Source: Atriophallophorus winterbourni (lineage: Eukaryota; Platyhelminthes; Trematoda; Plagiorchiida; Microphallidae). Taken from it: a stretch of 64,000 nucleotides of DNA. The position numbers were made by a program, and so were the translations under genes. The notes under the pieces were generated by a model, which worked only from the letters and a program-made list of their open reading frames with translations, was not told the DNA's origin and did not search any database. This document shows, in pieces, positions 22,006 through 33,450 of the stretch; the stretch's first letter is position 1; every line of letters begins with the position of its first letter. The stretch lies in assembly GCA_013407085.1 (NCBI GenBank), contig JACCGJ010011417.1:32115-96114 (forward strand). The letters run 5' to 3'.

Positions 22006-22301
22006 CAGCAATACGTCAGTTATAAAGCGCCTGCGCCAGAGAATGCACAAACGAGGTCTAATCGGTCTCGCACATGCCGCAGTTTAGGCAACCCAGTGGT
22101 TTTTTGTTTCATTCTTTGAAACCAGCGTTCTTCAAATTTATTCGAAGGCATTCGACAGTTGCCATCGATCAAAAAATTAAATGTGAAATACTGAAATGTA
22201 CTGAAACACAAAATGTAAGTTGTTTCGTTTAAAAAAGAGGCTTACAAATGATTAATGGAAATTTAAGAAAACTCATGGATGTATTAGTAGAATGAACTCA
22301 C

Positions 22302-22340
22302 TGATATTGATTATGCCAAATGTCACTTTGAAAATGATAC
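22302..22340 (-). CDS. Micro-exon, 39 nt, phase 1-1
   Basis: The acceptor is AATTATTTAG and the donor is A|GTGAGTTC. The frame reads IIFKVTFGINI, which would be the first beta strand of the SEA-like module. The unit 2 homologue lies beyond the window. Confidence 0.6.
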
Positions 22341-23926
22341 CTAAATAATTTATTCAAGGTTAACAAATATGTTATTATCGCAGGTCATTTATCTATTTAT
22401 TTAAACACTAATACACAAGGAAACAAAGCAACGGATAATAGGTTGACATGTGTTATTATATGCTGGGTTGCTTGCATTTTCACCACAAAAGCACAATCTA
22501 TGGCTGAGTTTGTACAGTTTCCAGTCATTAAGTATGAACAGTAAGCTAGGTATCCACATTCATTTGAAACAGATTGACATAAATGTTTTATTATTCTATA
22601 TAAGTATGCTTTCCGTTTTATTTCGTACGAAAGGGACAGGCAATAATACATATTATAAAACCTATTTAGAAAAATTTAAAATAATATCATCCATTCATTA
22701 TGCAATTAAATATAAACTTGCCGAAAAGCGTTACTACGACTATCGCAAAATTCATGTTTTCAGCTGTAAATATGTTAGGTGTGTTTTGTAACTGACTTTT
22801 ATACGTGAATGTAAATTGAATAGCCAATTGGAATGTGGCTGAACAGGCCAAACGTGTGTTATCAATATTATGACAAATGTTTAACTGCCAAAGAATGGTA
22901 ACCCATAGTTAGTGCCATTGCACACGAAGCGGAATGACACATTCTCCTCGATGAACTGTCAATATGTTGGTGTTGATCCGTATATATATGATAGGGAAAA
23001 CGTGATTTATTATGTATAATAATATCTACGCGATAAATATATCCTCTTCGGAATTGTTGATCGATTTACACCGATGCATTTCAGGTATACGTTGGCATAT
23101 ACCCTTGCAATCATTTACAAATAAAAATCTTGGAACTGCATAAAACAATAGTTTCGTCTCTTTAGGAGAAAGACATGTAACAGTTAGAGTGATGATAAGG
23201 TCCTCTTCAGTTGTAATTCACAATAAATAACTCGGTATGGTAAACGATTATTTGATAACATTAACAAACACAAATAAGTTGCATTACATAGGTTATATAA
23301 ATGAGTTGTTAGGTGATATCACTATGCATAAACATATCAGGTATTTTGATAAACAGTCTGAATGTTATAGGCGAATTAGTAAAAAAAACTCGCAGAATAA
23401 ATAACAAGCGAAGTCAGCCTCAGTATTGATTGTTCAAATGACATTCAATAATAATTTAATTCACATTCGAATTTTTTATATATACCGGGAAATTCAAATA
23501 ATGTTTGTCGTTGATTTTATTTTTACGGTTTGGTTGTTAGTTTCTTTCAATTCAACACATTAGAATTCATTAAAATTGTCCTTCTGATAGCTATGTCATT
23601 TTTCAAACATAATAGATAATCGATATGGAAAGTTCAACATCAAAATCGTGAATTGCATAATTCACGAATTCTAATTACGGAAATCGTAAATTAAAAGTCC
23701 AGATCAATAATAGTGAGAATAATTGAACATGAAAATGACACTTTGCACAAGATTATTGCAAATCAAATCATGTAACAGTTGGCTTCTGATCGTGTTTTAA
23801 TGGCAATCTAAACACAACATTTATCGATTCTTTATAGAAAACTAAAACAAGTGAACCTGTTAAGAGCATGGAACGATCGATGACAAAACAGTCCTAAGTA
23901 GAAAATAGCAGACAAGTGTTAGCTAC

Positions 23927-24058
23927 CGCAGATGTTGTGAATGTTAAAATGACAATGAATGAAAATTCTATTCAGATTCTCAGCGCCATCAAATCGGTAA
24001 TTCATAACGTTATATCCGAAAAAACGTTTTTTGCGTTTTCGATGAATGTTCACGCTAT
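23927..24058 (-). CDS. Tentative 132-nt exon, phase 1-1
   Basis: The open frame ends FIHCHFNIHNIC before a GTAGCT donor. A GACAG acceptor at 24,059 gives 132 nt, symmetric phase, and a basic HRKRKKRFF stretch. The acceptor lacks a pyrimidine tract and the donor is poor, so it is left out of the 441-residue model. Including it would give 485 residues. Confidence 0.25.
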
Positions 24059-24156
24059 CTGTCGGCCATATGATTTCTTGTGTTGTTGGCCTCGTGGATA
24101 TGACCATTGGTGATTCATGAAAATTCAGTCAATATGATTATTTTCTGTGCACTTAC

Positions 24157-24231
24157 CATGGATGGGCGCACATCCTTCGGTGTTTGGTAGAACTGATATC
24201 AACTTTAAGTTCAAATAGACCACCATGTTAC
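24157..24231 (-). CDS. Exon 2, 75 nt, phase 1-1
   Basis: The acceptor is CCTTTAG and the donor is G|GTAAGTGC. Only one frame is open and it reads NMVVYLNLKLISVLPNTEGC. The exon is a multiple of three with symmetric phase. Diverged copies at 29,929-30,001 (73 nt) and 31,354-31,427 (74 nt) have lost the correct length. Confidence 0.65.
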
Positions 24232-25030
24232 CTAAAGGTTCGGTGCATGCACTTCACCGGGTCTACCAAATGATAACAGAAACGATTCACATGAATATGC
24301 CAATGGGAACATATGAAAATTAACAGTTCGTTTTTGTTTCTTATTACGGATGTCCTAAAACCAATTTTGCTATGTCTGATGGATAAGAAATGCATATGCG
24401 TCGTCTAGTTAAATGTTGTATTAACTCGAGTTTTACGGTTCGATTTGGGGAATTATTTGAACATTTGGCATTTTGCGACATTTTAACTGCATGCAGACGA
24501 CGTTCACAAATAGGAAATAACGACATTCAGAATGTACGTGTTTTTTTGAATTTGTTAAAATAAACCGTGACGACATGATTAAAATAAATATTAGCTGAAC
24601 CAAGCATTGGAAAATTTTCCATGATGTGTTCAGTTATGGAATTTTATGGGGAACCTAATTCGGAAATAGATATTTATCTCCGACATTTATCTCCGTATTG
24701 ATCCTGTTTGCTTACAAATATCTGGAGAAAGATGAGGGACAAAAATTCTATGATTGACCACAAAATATCGTATATTTTAGATCGCATTAGATTGGCAATA
24801 AACATAATTTTGGTCACAGCTTTCGTTTTGTCCTCAAAAAGAAACTTCGCATAATCCAGAAATCGTCATGAAACTCTGGGGACATGGAATAGACATGTCA
24901 GTGAACCATTTTTAGAGCTAGACTTTGTTATTTAGTAAATATTGTTGTTGTTAATGAAATCTAAAATTAGCATTAACATAATTATAATAGCTGAACGTGA
25001 CAAGACGGCACCTTATTGATCGGGGAATAC

Positions 25031-25112
25031 CTAGCGCGAGGCGGAGGGTATGTGCACAATAAAACCACAAAATGTAATGCACCGTCAAAAGCAGACCAGT
25101 GGCGCTGAGCAT
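25031..25112 (-). CDS. Exon 1: start codon and signal peptide
   Basis: The ATG at 25,112-25,110 sits in an AAAATG context and opens 27 codons beginning MLSATGLLLTVHYILWFYC, a hydrophobic signal-peptide-like run. The exon ends in phase 1 at CTAG|GTATTC, a weak but valid GT donor that matches the phase-1 start of the next exon. Homologous sequence lies in modules B (30,392-30,470) and C (32,181-32,262), where the start or frame is broken. Confidence 0.6.
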
Positions 25113-26139
25113 TTTGCCATAAGAGCCATAGCGGTAACCTGCTGTCTGCTGCGTAACGTGTTATTATCTTTAAGCGAGATGGTGTACATGTCATTCGTTG
25201 CCATGAGATGTACTCAAAAGTAGGTCACTATGCATTACTAGCGATTGTTCATGCAGTAAGTGCTCCCTATCCAGGGCGATACTAGGATCAATGGAAAAGC
25301 TATACTGATAAATTTGGACAACGATGCCGTCGCAGGAGGTAGCAGTTCGCAGATGAATACAACTTTATACTGCCTAGCTGCCATTCTCTTATGGATGTTT
25401 CCTCGAGGTCGACTACCAAAGTCCTTTTCGTGAATGTATATAGCCTCGAACACTTGGAGGTATAAAAATGTGTTCCTCTTCCTGTATTTACTAACCTCAT
25501 GGAAGTTTGACATTCACATTCCTAAATCTCACTGGTTTTGCAGTGCCGGTCCGTCGCCATCGCCCTTTGTCTTGTCATTATGAGCACCTCGGCTGGGTCA
25601 GACAAGACAACACGTGCAAGTCAGTTAATGAAGTTGGTTGTCAAATGATATAGGAGACAAGCAACATTAGTGCATCCCTGGTAATGAGATCTCATCTTTA
25701 AAACGATGACAACTAGCGCATTTTACCTAAAGCTGTTATTAGTTGGTGTTTTCGGATAGTTATCGCGTATACATAATCTAGATTTCGAGAATGATACCAC
25801 GACATCATAAGCATGTCATGGAACTTCAATCAAAATTAAATATATAAATGTAGTATTAATATTTCACGAAGCATTATTGTTTCAATAATTTTCGTTATTT
25901 GTTCGTGTGGTTTAACATAGAAGATGGCGCCCGGGGAAATGAACAAAACAACATAAAGTATGTCGCCGCGCATAGTATAGTTCATTCAAAAAAGGGGACA
26001 TTATTTTTATTTTGACAAGCGATGGTCATTAAAGATGTTCGATGATGATTGGACAATTGAGTTCCATAATAAACGTTTCCCGACATACAAAATATTTTAC
26101 GGGGAATCTATGCTAAAAAATAGGCTGCAACACCCAAGG

Positions 26140-27400
26140 CTGCTCAGAATCTTTATTTCGTTCCGCTCAGGCATGAAAGGCTCAGTCCGTTTCAACGGTT
26201 GCAGTTGAGAAGCATTTGAATTTCGCTAAGGCGTCAAACAAAAGTGTTTTCTTGCTCCCACGCTGTTCGGCATTTTCTTTCCTCTGCTTCAGAATCGCGC
26301 TTTTAGGACGAGAACAGAACGCATTCACATACGCACATGAGGTGATGGTAAGCTTTTCAACCTGAACTGGTTGAGAGCACGAACCAAAGTACGGGATGTG
26401 ATAGTCCGTGACCTGTTGTTTGCCGAGGATGCAGCTTTTATTGCTGACTCCTAAGGAAACTTACAGTCGCTAGTGGACTGTTTTTCATCATCATGCAAAG
26501 ACTTTGGTCTAACAATCAGCATTAGCAAGACCAAAGTCCTCAGTCGAGGGACTGTATCGTCACTAATCATCACTGTTTAGAACTGTCAGCTTAAACCAGT
26601 ACATCATTTGGCATATCTTGGTTCAACCATTGCAGGTAACCCCTCGCTAGACACGGAGATTAATAAGCGTATTGGCAGAGCATCTGTTATTCTGTCTCGA
26701 TTGAACTCTCGTGTTTGAGGTAACCGCAAGCTGACTGCAAATACAAAGATGATGTTATAGATCGCGTGCATACTTAATGCTTCACTATACGGCATTAAAA
26801 CCTGGACCACCCATAAAAGACACGAAGGGCAGCTGAATGCTTTCCATCTACGAAGCATCCGTCGTATCTTGAACATACCGTGGATGGACAGAGTGACTAA
26901 CGCTGAAGTGCTTTCAAAAGCTGGTCTACAGAGCATGTTCACCCTATTACGTCAGCGCCGCCTGCGGTGGCTTGATCATGTCTATAGAATGAAAAATAGT
27001 CGTATTCCGGAAGATCTACTCTACGGTAAGTTGCAATTAGGAAGTCGACCATTGGGCGGCCCGCGGTACAAAATGTTTGCAAAAGAGATATAAAAGCTCT
27101 TGACATTGACAACGGCCAGTTAGGAAGTGCTTTCACTTTACCGCACACATTGGGTGCATTGTGTAACGCGTCGTCTGCAAGCTGGGGACAAGCAAATACG
27201 GCTCTTGGCGGCTGAACGCAGATCACGCTGCCGGCGTGCAACTGATGCAATACAACAGATTTCTGATTTTCCTTGCACGCTCTGAGGAAGAGATTGTTCC
27301 CCGCGAATCGGACAGTTATGTCATTCAAAATCTGCAAAACATGATATTCATGAGATGTGATGTACATTCATGGTCGACATCGACCGACGGAGGCCACAAT
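26140..27400 (+). pseudogene. RTE-like LINE RT and C-terminal fragment
   Basis: The plus strand encodes, across a few stops, FLAPTLFGIFFPLLQN, RDLLFAEDAAFIADS (motif C as AEDA), CKDFGLTISISKTKVLSRGT, YLGSTIAGNPSLDTEINKRI, and the tail beginning FHLRSIRRILNIPWMDRVTN with RLRWLDHVYRM. The longest open frame is 26,869-27,093. The 3' part is degenerate and ends at GGTCGACATCGACCGACGG near 27,395. This pattern belongs to RTE-type elements. It lies between modules A and B and is inactive. Confidence 0.82.
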
Positions 27401-27719
27401 CACATTTTCCGAAACAACAAAATGTGTAGTATTTCGCTTTAAGGATCGCTATTAAATGTGTTTTCAATTGAAAGAAATCTTGCGGATGTATGCGAAGATG
27501 ATGATATTCTTATTCATTGACATGTATAAATATGCTCGGTTGCAAGCATTTCCATAACACAAACATCACGACCGGTTAATTGCTGTTTGTAATGATTAAC
27601 TAGGGGCAGTAGCATCGGGATATGCATGCTCTTCGAACAGATTAACATTTGTTTTTTCCTCCGTTATATTTATATTTCGCATTTTTGTGAAACAGATAGA
27701 CGGTAATAAATAGTAATAA

Positions 27720-30610
27720 TCTGAATTGGAAAATGTCTTATATTTTTTGATACATTCATTATTCATTCACACGTATGAATGCGGAAAATTGTTACAACGA
27801 CAATCGCGAAATTCATGTTTCCTGTTGTCAACATCTTAGATATGTTTTTCGGTTGGCGCATATATATGTGAATGTATGTCGAATAACTAATACAAATTCA
27901 GCAATGCTATTACCATTACTGGAAAATATTTAACATACGAAATATAAACATTATCCGTTACGAGTCTTGTATCACAGGACTCGAAATGGCACATGTTCTT
28001 GATGGACCGTAACGTTTAAAGCCAGTTGTGTTATGTGGAATGAACTGCTTACGAAAAACATATATATTAAATTCAAGAATATTGACGCGTCTACTAAATT
28101 ATATTATCTTTATTTTGCACAAATGTTCCCGGAAAACAGGAGACTGCTCCTGTAACTGATCTTACTGTATCCACCTGATGAAAGCAAACAGCGAGAAACA
28201 GATAGTGCAGTGTAAATGCATTACATAGGACGATTTTTCATTAGTCATGATTCAAGCATTTAAGTATAAAAACTAAGAGATGTGCAGAACCACAGGATCA
28301 TAATATTAGTTTAACTTATATTACATTTGAGCTGTTGAAAAGATCCGCATTAGTTTTATTTGTGACTTACTGTCTGGAGATGATTATCAATAATCCGTAA
28401 ACCGCAATATCGAGTAAATTTACATCAGTTTGGATGTAATAACGTGTTTAACCGTGGAATTTAAAAGTAGGAATATATGAAGTGTTTTGATCATACAACG
28501 TCCGACAGTTACGAACGAATGAAGAAACAAACACGCAGCGCAAATAAAAAGCGACGGCAGTCCCGGTACTCAGTACTCAGAGTTCAGTAAGTTTTATTTT
28601 GGAAAAATAGTTAAGCTCAAAAGTGACCATTCTATCACGAGTTATTTTTAGTAGAAATATATAATCTCGTATTGTTTAATAACACAACTCACATGTCGTG
28701 TTGTATATTTTTCCAGCACTGTGGAAACCATTCACATGTAGATTTGTGATCGGTAATGTTTGTAATGTAATTTTTCATGATTTGTATTCAGGAAACTTAT
28801 AAATTACAAAACTGAAATCATTCGGCCGACGATTATTTTAGTAGCATGTCAATTCATTGTATGACGTCAGCCAATTAATTTGGACTCCATGATCGCTAAT
28901 TTGCGTAGCCTGTATACGTTTTCACATTGATTACAGTGGAACATTCATAGAAAATGTGTATGCTCTTGTAATCATCGATGCATGCTAAACATGCCAAGAA
29001 GTAACAATAACTCATATCAATTTTGATTCCACAATGATAACTTTATCCATTTAACAGGGAGTTATAGTTAATATAAACAAGCTGCGAGTGTTAATCAAAG
29101 CCACTTCGAAGCTGCATGTGTTATTCAGTTGTTACTATCACTGGATTGCGGAGATTTGTTTGTGCGTCAAAACATTAACAATAAAAATGATTAGAAGAAA
29201 ATTGTGTAGATACCTTGAAGTCTGATATATGTCTTGTTCTTGGTTACATTTTTATCAACTTGATCGTTTTATTGACAATTTCTAGCTTCAATATCAAACA
29301 GTCAAACAATCAAAAACAACGAACCGTGTTTTCAAAATCTTGATATCTGATATCTAGTTTGTGGATTGGTCAGTTTATCATATTATCATGGGTATGATGA
29401 CTGTCTAAGTACGTGCATCGTCTAAGAAAATACCTCAACAATTATGGTGGAAAATACTTGAAATAAATACGACAGGTTGCACACGCTAATTGCAAATCAA
29501 ACCATTAAACATGATTCATGTCAATTGCCTTGTGATTGGGATTCTATAGCACTCACGACGCAACAACTATCGATTCTTTCTAGCAAACTGAAACAAGACA
29601 ACCTGTCAGGCGAACGAAACGTTTGAGGAATAAACCTATTGATAATTAGCAAATCGCGGGCAACAGTGAACTACGGCAGATAAGGTGAAGTGCAAATGTC
29701 GCCCCATAATATTAGTATTCATATTCTCATCGTTACCAAATCGTTAGTGCATAACATTGTTCTCAAATGGTTTTTTTCACTTTTTTATTTGTTCTTTCTT
29801 TTTTCTTTTATTCTTCTTTCTTTCTTTTCTTCATGCCATATGCTTAGTTGTATCGCTGGCTTTGTGGCTATGACTATTGATTTTTCATGAAAACCCTATA
29901 TGAATATGATTAATGTTTCTGCACTGACCTTAGATGTGTGCACATCTTCGTTGTTTGGTAAAACTGCTATCGACTTGAGGTTCACACGATGCACCGTGTT
30001 TCTGAAAGTTCACTAACATGCACTTCACGGTTCACTAAAAGGTTAACCGAAATGATTCACCTGAATATGCCGATGAGTACCTATGAAAATTGATATTTCG
30101 TTTTTTTTCAGATTATAGTTATAATAAAACCAAAGGCAATAAACCAAGTAATGGTCATAGCTTGTGTGGTCCACAAGAAAGTAACTTCACATATTAGAGA
30201 CATATTCTTGAAATACAGAAAGCACGGAATGGACGTTCCAAGTTCCGAGTTTCAGAGCTCAACTTTGGTATTCATCAACTGTATTATTGTTGTACAGATC
30301 TAAGTCTGCTTGTCCGTTTATCCCGAATTAGCCTGCGCAAAAAGACTATAGCTGAACGTGGCGAGACAGCAACTTATTCATTCGGGATTACTTGCTTGAG
30401 GCAGACGGTAGCTGTAAAATGAGACGTGAAAATCGAATCTACGGTTAAAAGCAGACCCGTGGCGCTGAGGTATACTTCAGTGAATCCAGAGCTTTCAACT
30501 AGTATATGCTGCGTACCGTGTTATTATTCGTAAGCAAGATGATATACATCTCATGGTGTGCCACATTAATAAAGTTATTCCGAAGTTCAAGTTAACATGT
30601 ACCTGTTGTT
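27720..30610. repeat. Signal-peptide module B (decayed)
   Basis: This module is homologous to 22,650-25,300. The exon-1 homologue at 30,392-30,470 has lost its ATG (ATGCTC became ATACCTC). The exon-2 homologue at 29,929-30,001 is 73 nt instead of 75, which breaks the frame. A long pyrimidine-rich tract at 29,770-29,835 interrupts the module. Confidence 0.6.
29929..30001 (-). pseudogene. Decayed exon-2 copy, module B
   Basis: The reading NTVHRVNLKSIAVLPNNEDV is clearly related to exon 2. The length is 73 nt and the donor is GTCAGT, so it would not splice in frame. Confidence 0.5.
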
Positions 30611-31353
30611 GGTGATAATGGAAGCTAATTCGAATCATCATCCTATATCTCTTGTGCTTAATCACATTTCATGAGCCTAGTCGTTTTTTGACATTATTCA
30701 GCTTGAGCATCGTAATTATAAACAGTCAAGCATCCGAAATACACCAACCATGTTATCCGAATGATGGTTTTCTGATATATACTATAGAATGTTGGCCAGT
30801 CGGTGTATTATATTATCAACTGAATGATAACTGTCTAATTACGGGTATCGTATAGGAGAAGACCGGAACAATTATTTTGAAAATACGTGAAATTGAAATG
30901 ACACTTTGCACAAGCCTATTGCAAATCCAATCAGGTACCACGATTCATGTCAGTATCCTTCTTATCATGGATTTAAAAGCAACCTCAACACAGCGCTTAT
31001 CATTGCTTTCAAAAAACTTAAACAAATTAACCTGTTAGGCGAACGGAACTCTCGGGGAACAAATCTATTCAAAACTAGAAAATCAAGAGCAATTGTGAAC
31101 TACGGCGGATGTGGGATATGTTCAAATGAAAATCCATAATACTGTTTTCCATATTCGAAACGACATCAAATAGCTGTTGTATAACATAATAATATTAACA
31201 ATGATTTACGCTTTTTTCGTTGAATGTTCACGCTATATGTCGGTCATATTAAGACTAGTATCGCTGGCACCGTGAATGTGACCATCGATTATTAATTCAA
31301 TTTCAGTGTGAATATAAACAAGTGTGATTATAATTATGTTTTTCTGCACACAC

Positions 31354-31427
31354 CATCGAGGAGTGCACATCTTTCGGTGTTTTGTAAATCTGGTATCACT
31401 TTCAAGTTCACAAAAAGCACCATGTTT
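31354..31427 (-). pseudogene. Decayed exon-2 copy, module C
   Basis: It reads NMVLFVNLKVIPDLQNTERC with acceptor CCTCTAG and donor G|GTGTGT. It is 74 nt, one base short of the intact 75-nt exon. Confidence 0.5.
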
Positions 31428-32880
31428 CTAGAGGTTCAGTTACACGCATCCAACGTGGTCAACCAAAAGTTAACTGAAATGATTCACCAGATTATGCCGA
31501 TGTGCAACTAAGAAAAGTTACTTTTCGTTTTTTTTAGGGCAACAGAAGTGTTTTAACCATTTTAACTGTAGATGATGTTTATTATATGCATATGCGTCGT
31601 CCACTTAAATCATGTATTAAAACACGTTTACTAATTTATCATTATTGCGGATTATTTGAACATTAGCACTTGTAATGCATCTATATGCATCCAACTGAAT
31701 TTCACAAATAGGTAATAGTGATATTCAGAATGGATATTTTTTTGAATTTGTTGAAATAAACCGTGACGCCTCGTATAAAATAAATATAAGCTTAACCAAG
31801 CATTGAAACATTTATCACTAATTGTTCTATTGAGGAACTAGATCGGAAACATAATTCCGAAATCGGGATTATCTCCTATATTATCGTATCTATCACGTTG
31901 GCTAACAAATGTTTGAGCAAAATTAGTGACGGAATTTCATCAATCACCCCTAAAATATCGTATATTTAAGTTCGCTTTAGATTGGCAATTAAAATGAGTG
32001 TTGACATATCTGTGTTTCGTCCACGAGGTAGTAACTTCACATGTTTGAGTGCTTTTCACGAAATCCTGAGTTAATGGACCGGACGTTCAATGTTCCCCGA
32101 GTCTGCTTCATCCATAACTAGGATGCGCATGATGAGAGTTGCTGAAATTGGCTAGACGGTACATTATTGATTAGGGACTTCCTATATTGAGCAAAAGGCG
32201 CCTGTACAATGTGGCCTAAAAATCTAATGCACCACCGAAACCAGTCTTATAACGCTGAGCATCACTCCAGCGGATCCATAGCTTTTAAGTGTTATATGCT
32301 GCGTTCCGTTTTATTATCCCTGAGCATGGTGGTGTATATCTTAATGGGTGCCATGAGATGTAATCAAGGGCAGTTCAATATGGATTACTAGCAATTGATC
32401 ATGCAGTGAGCGCTCCCTATCCACAACGCCAAAATCATCGATGAAAAAGCAAGGCTGATAAATTTCGACAGGCCTGTCGTCTCAGTTAAGTACAGCTCTA
32501 GAATGACAACTAGCCATTTTTTGTGGTTGTATCTCGAGGTTGACAACTGAAGCCATTTTCGTTACTTCAAGCATCCTCGAAGTCGTGGAGGTTTGAGAAT
32601 TTGTTTTCCTTTTTATTTGTTGGCTGATTTCATGATAGTCCGAGCTTCAAATACAAAAAGGACTCTTTTTTTGAAGCGCCATTCAGTCGCCATCGCCCAT
32701 TATCTTGTCATTAGAACCACTATTGCCCGGTAAAATAGGACAACGCTGCAAATAGGTTAATAAACTTGGTTTTCAAAAGCTATATGAGACGAGCGCTGGT
32801 ATCAGTTGGCGTTTCGATAGTTGTCGCGTAAAAAAAATCCAGATTTGGAGAAAGATACAACCACATCAGAAACGTTATAA

Positions 32881-32891
32881 TTAAAATTATT
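32881..32891 (+). repeat. Target-site duplication, left
   Basis: TTAAAATTATT abuts the dimeric element and is repeated exactly on its right side. Confidence 0.7.
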
Positions 32892-33357
32892 TGGTCATCC
32901 ATAAGTGCCTCGAGAATCACTTTGTGATTCCGTGTCTGAACATTGTGGTTCGTTGTACGAACCCTATATAACAGTTGGCATACAAGTATAACCTTGTTTA
33001 CATTTAACCCACTGTTTCAAGGCTCACTGAACCTGATCTTACTGTCTCCACCTGACGATGGCAAGCAGCCTGAAACCGGTTGTGGTGTGTAAGGGATGGG
33101 GATGTGAGCAACACATCACTTCGGTCATCCATAAGCGCCTCGAGTGCTTGGCCAAGAATCACTTTGTGATTCCGTGTCTGAACATCGTGGTTCGTTGTAC
33201 GAACCCTATATAACAGTTGGCATACAAGTATAACCTTGTTTACCTTCAATCCACTGTTACAAGGCTCACTGAACCTGATCTTACTGTCTCCACCCGAAAA
33301 TGGCAAACAGCCTGAAACCGGTAGTGGTGTGTAAAGGATGGGGATGTGAGCAACACA
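32892..33357. mobile_element. Dimeric small retroelement, retrozyme-like
   Basis: Two head-to-tail copies of about 230 bp begin GGTCATCC at 32,893 and 33,123. The pair is flanked by an exact 11-bp repeat, TTAAAATTATT, at 32,881-32,891 and 33,358-33,368, which looks like a target-site duplication. Each unit contains two hairpins (GAATCAC/GTGATTC and GGTTCG/CGAACC) and a block CACCTGACGATGGC to CCTGAAACC. That block resembles a type I hammerhead core (CUGANGA and GAAA) with flanking CTTAC/GTAAG complementarity. In the second copy the CTGACGA part is mutated. The predicted cleavage base is not canonical, so ribozyme activity is uncertain. There is no coding sequence. Confidence 0.6.
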
Positions 33358-33368
33358 TTAAAATTATT
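33358..33368 (+). repeat. Target-site duplication, right
   Basis: This is the exact repeat of 32,881-32,891. Confidence 0.7.
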
Positions 33369-33450
33369 CGACTTTGAATGAGACTGAAAAATTAATATTT
33401 CCCATTAAGGATTAGTGTTTATAATTACAATCATTATTTATTCATTTTGT

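Larger units (their letters stand above)
8967..25112 (-). other. Multi-exon secreted SEA-like micro-exon gene, unit 1
   Basis: This gene model was built from splice sites and reading phase. The thirteen exons, 5' to 3', are 82, 75, 39, 27, 15, 95, 217, 95, 247, 65, 67, 56 (55 here) and 246 nt. Every junction has matching phase, and for most exons only one frame is open. The product would be about 441 residues: a signal peptide, then about three modules of helix followed by a beta hairpin. Each module is split by a phase-0 intron just before the hairpin. The first module (KVTFGINI, a helical stretch, then YRVKLRRYTYD and VLHFVAEIRFSI) resembles a SEA domain without the GS[VI] self-cleavage site. 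That fold call is inference and no named family is recognised. Three exons are micro-exons of multiple-of-three length, as in schistosome micro-exon genes. In unit 1 the 56-nt exon has lost one base, which would truncate the C-terminus. Confidence 0.72.
22650..25950. repeat. Signal-peptide module A (intact)
   Basis: This is the first of three diverged direct repeats of about 2.8-3.3 kb. It carries the 5' exons of the minus-strand gene (25,031-25,112 and 24,157-24,231) in intact form. Homology to modules B and C is clear around AAAATGACACTTTGCACAAG, the exon-2 region, GCTGAACGTG and the segment with AGCGCCACTGG. Confidence 0.65.
30640..33450. repeat. Signal-peptide module C (decayed)
   Basis: This third copy is homologous to module A through 25,950 and is interrupted by the dimer at 32,892-33,357. 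The exon-1 copy keeps ATGCTCAGC at 32,262-32,254 but has an in-frame TAG at 32,226-32,224 and no GT donor. Confidence 0.6.

Noticed and set aside
25238..25513. 91-codon minus-strand frame upstream of exon 1
   Set aside because: The homologous region in module C is broken in this frame, and no splice site links it to exon 1.
28365..28385. A 3-nt micro-exon between CTCCAG and GTAAGT on the minus strand
   Set aside because: Splice-like ends this close occur by chance, and nothing around it fits the gene's phase.
33050..33100. Calling the CTGACGA...GAAAC block a functional hammerhead ribozyme
   Set aside because: Stem II starts with a U-U mismatch, the base at the expected cleavage position is G, and the second unit has lost the CTGACGA core. 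It is kept only as a resemblance.
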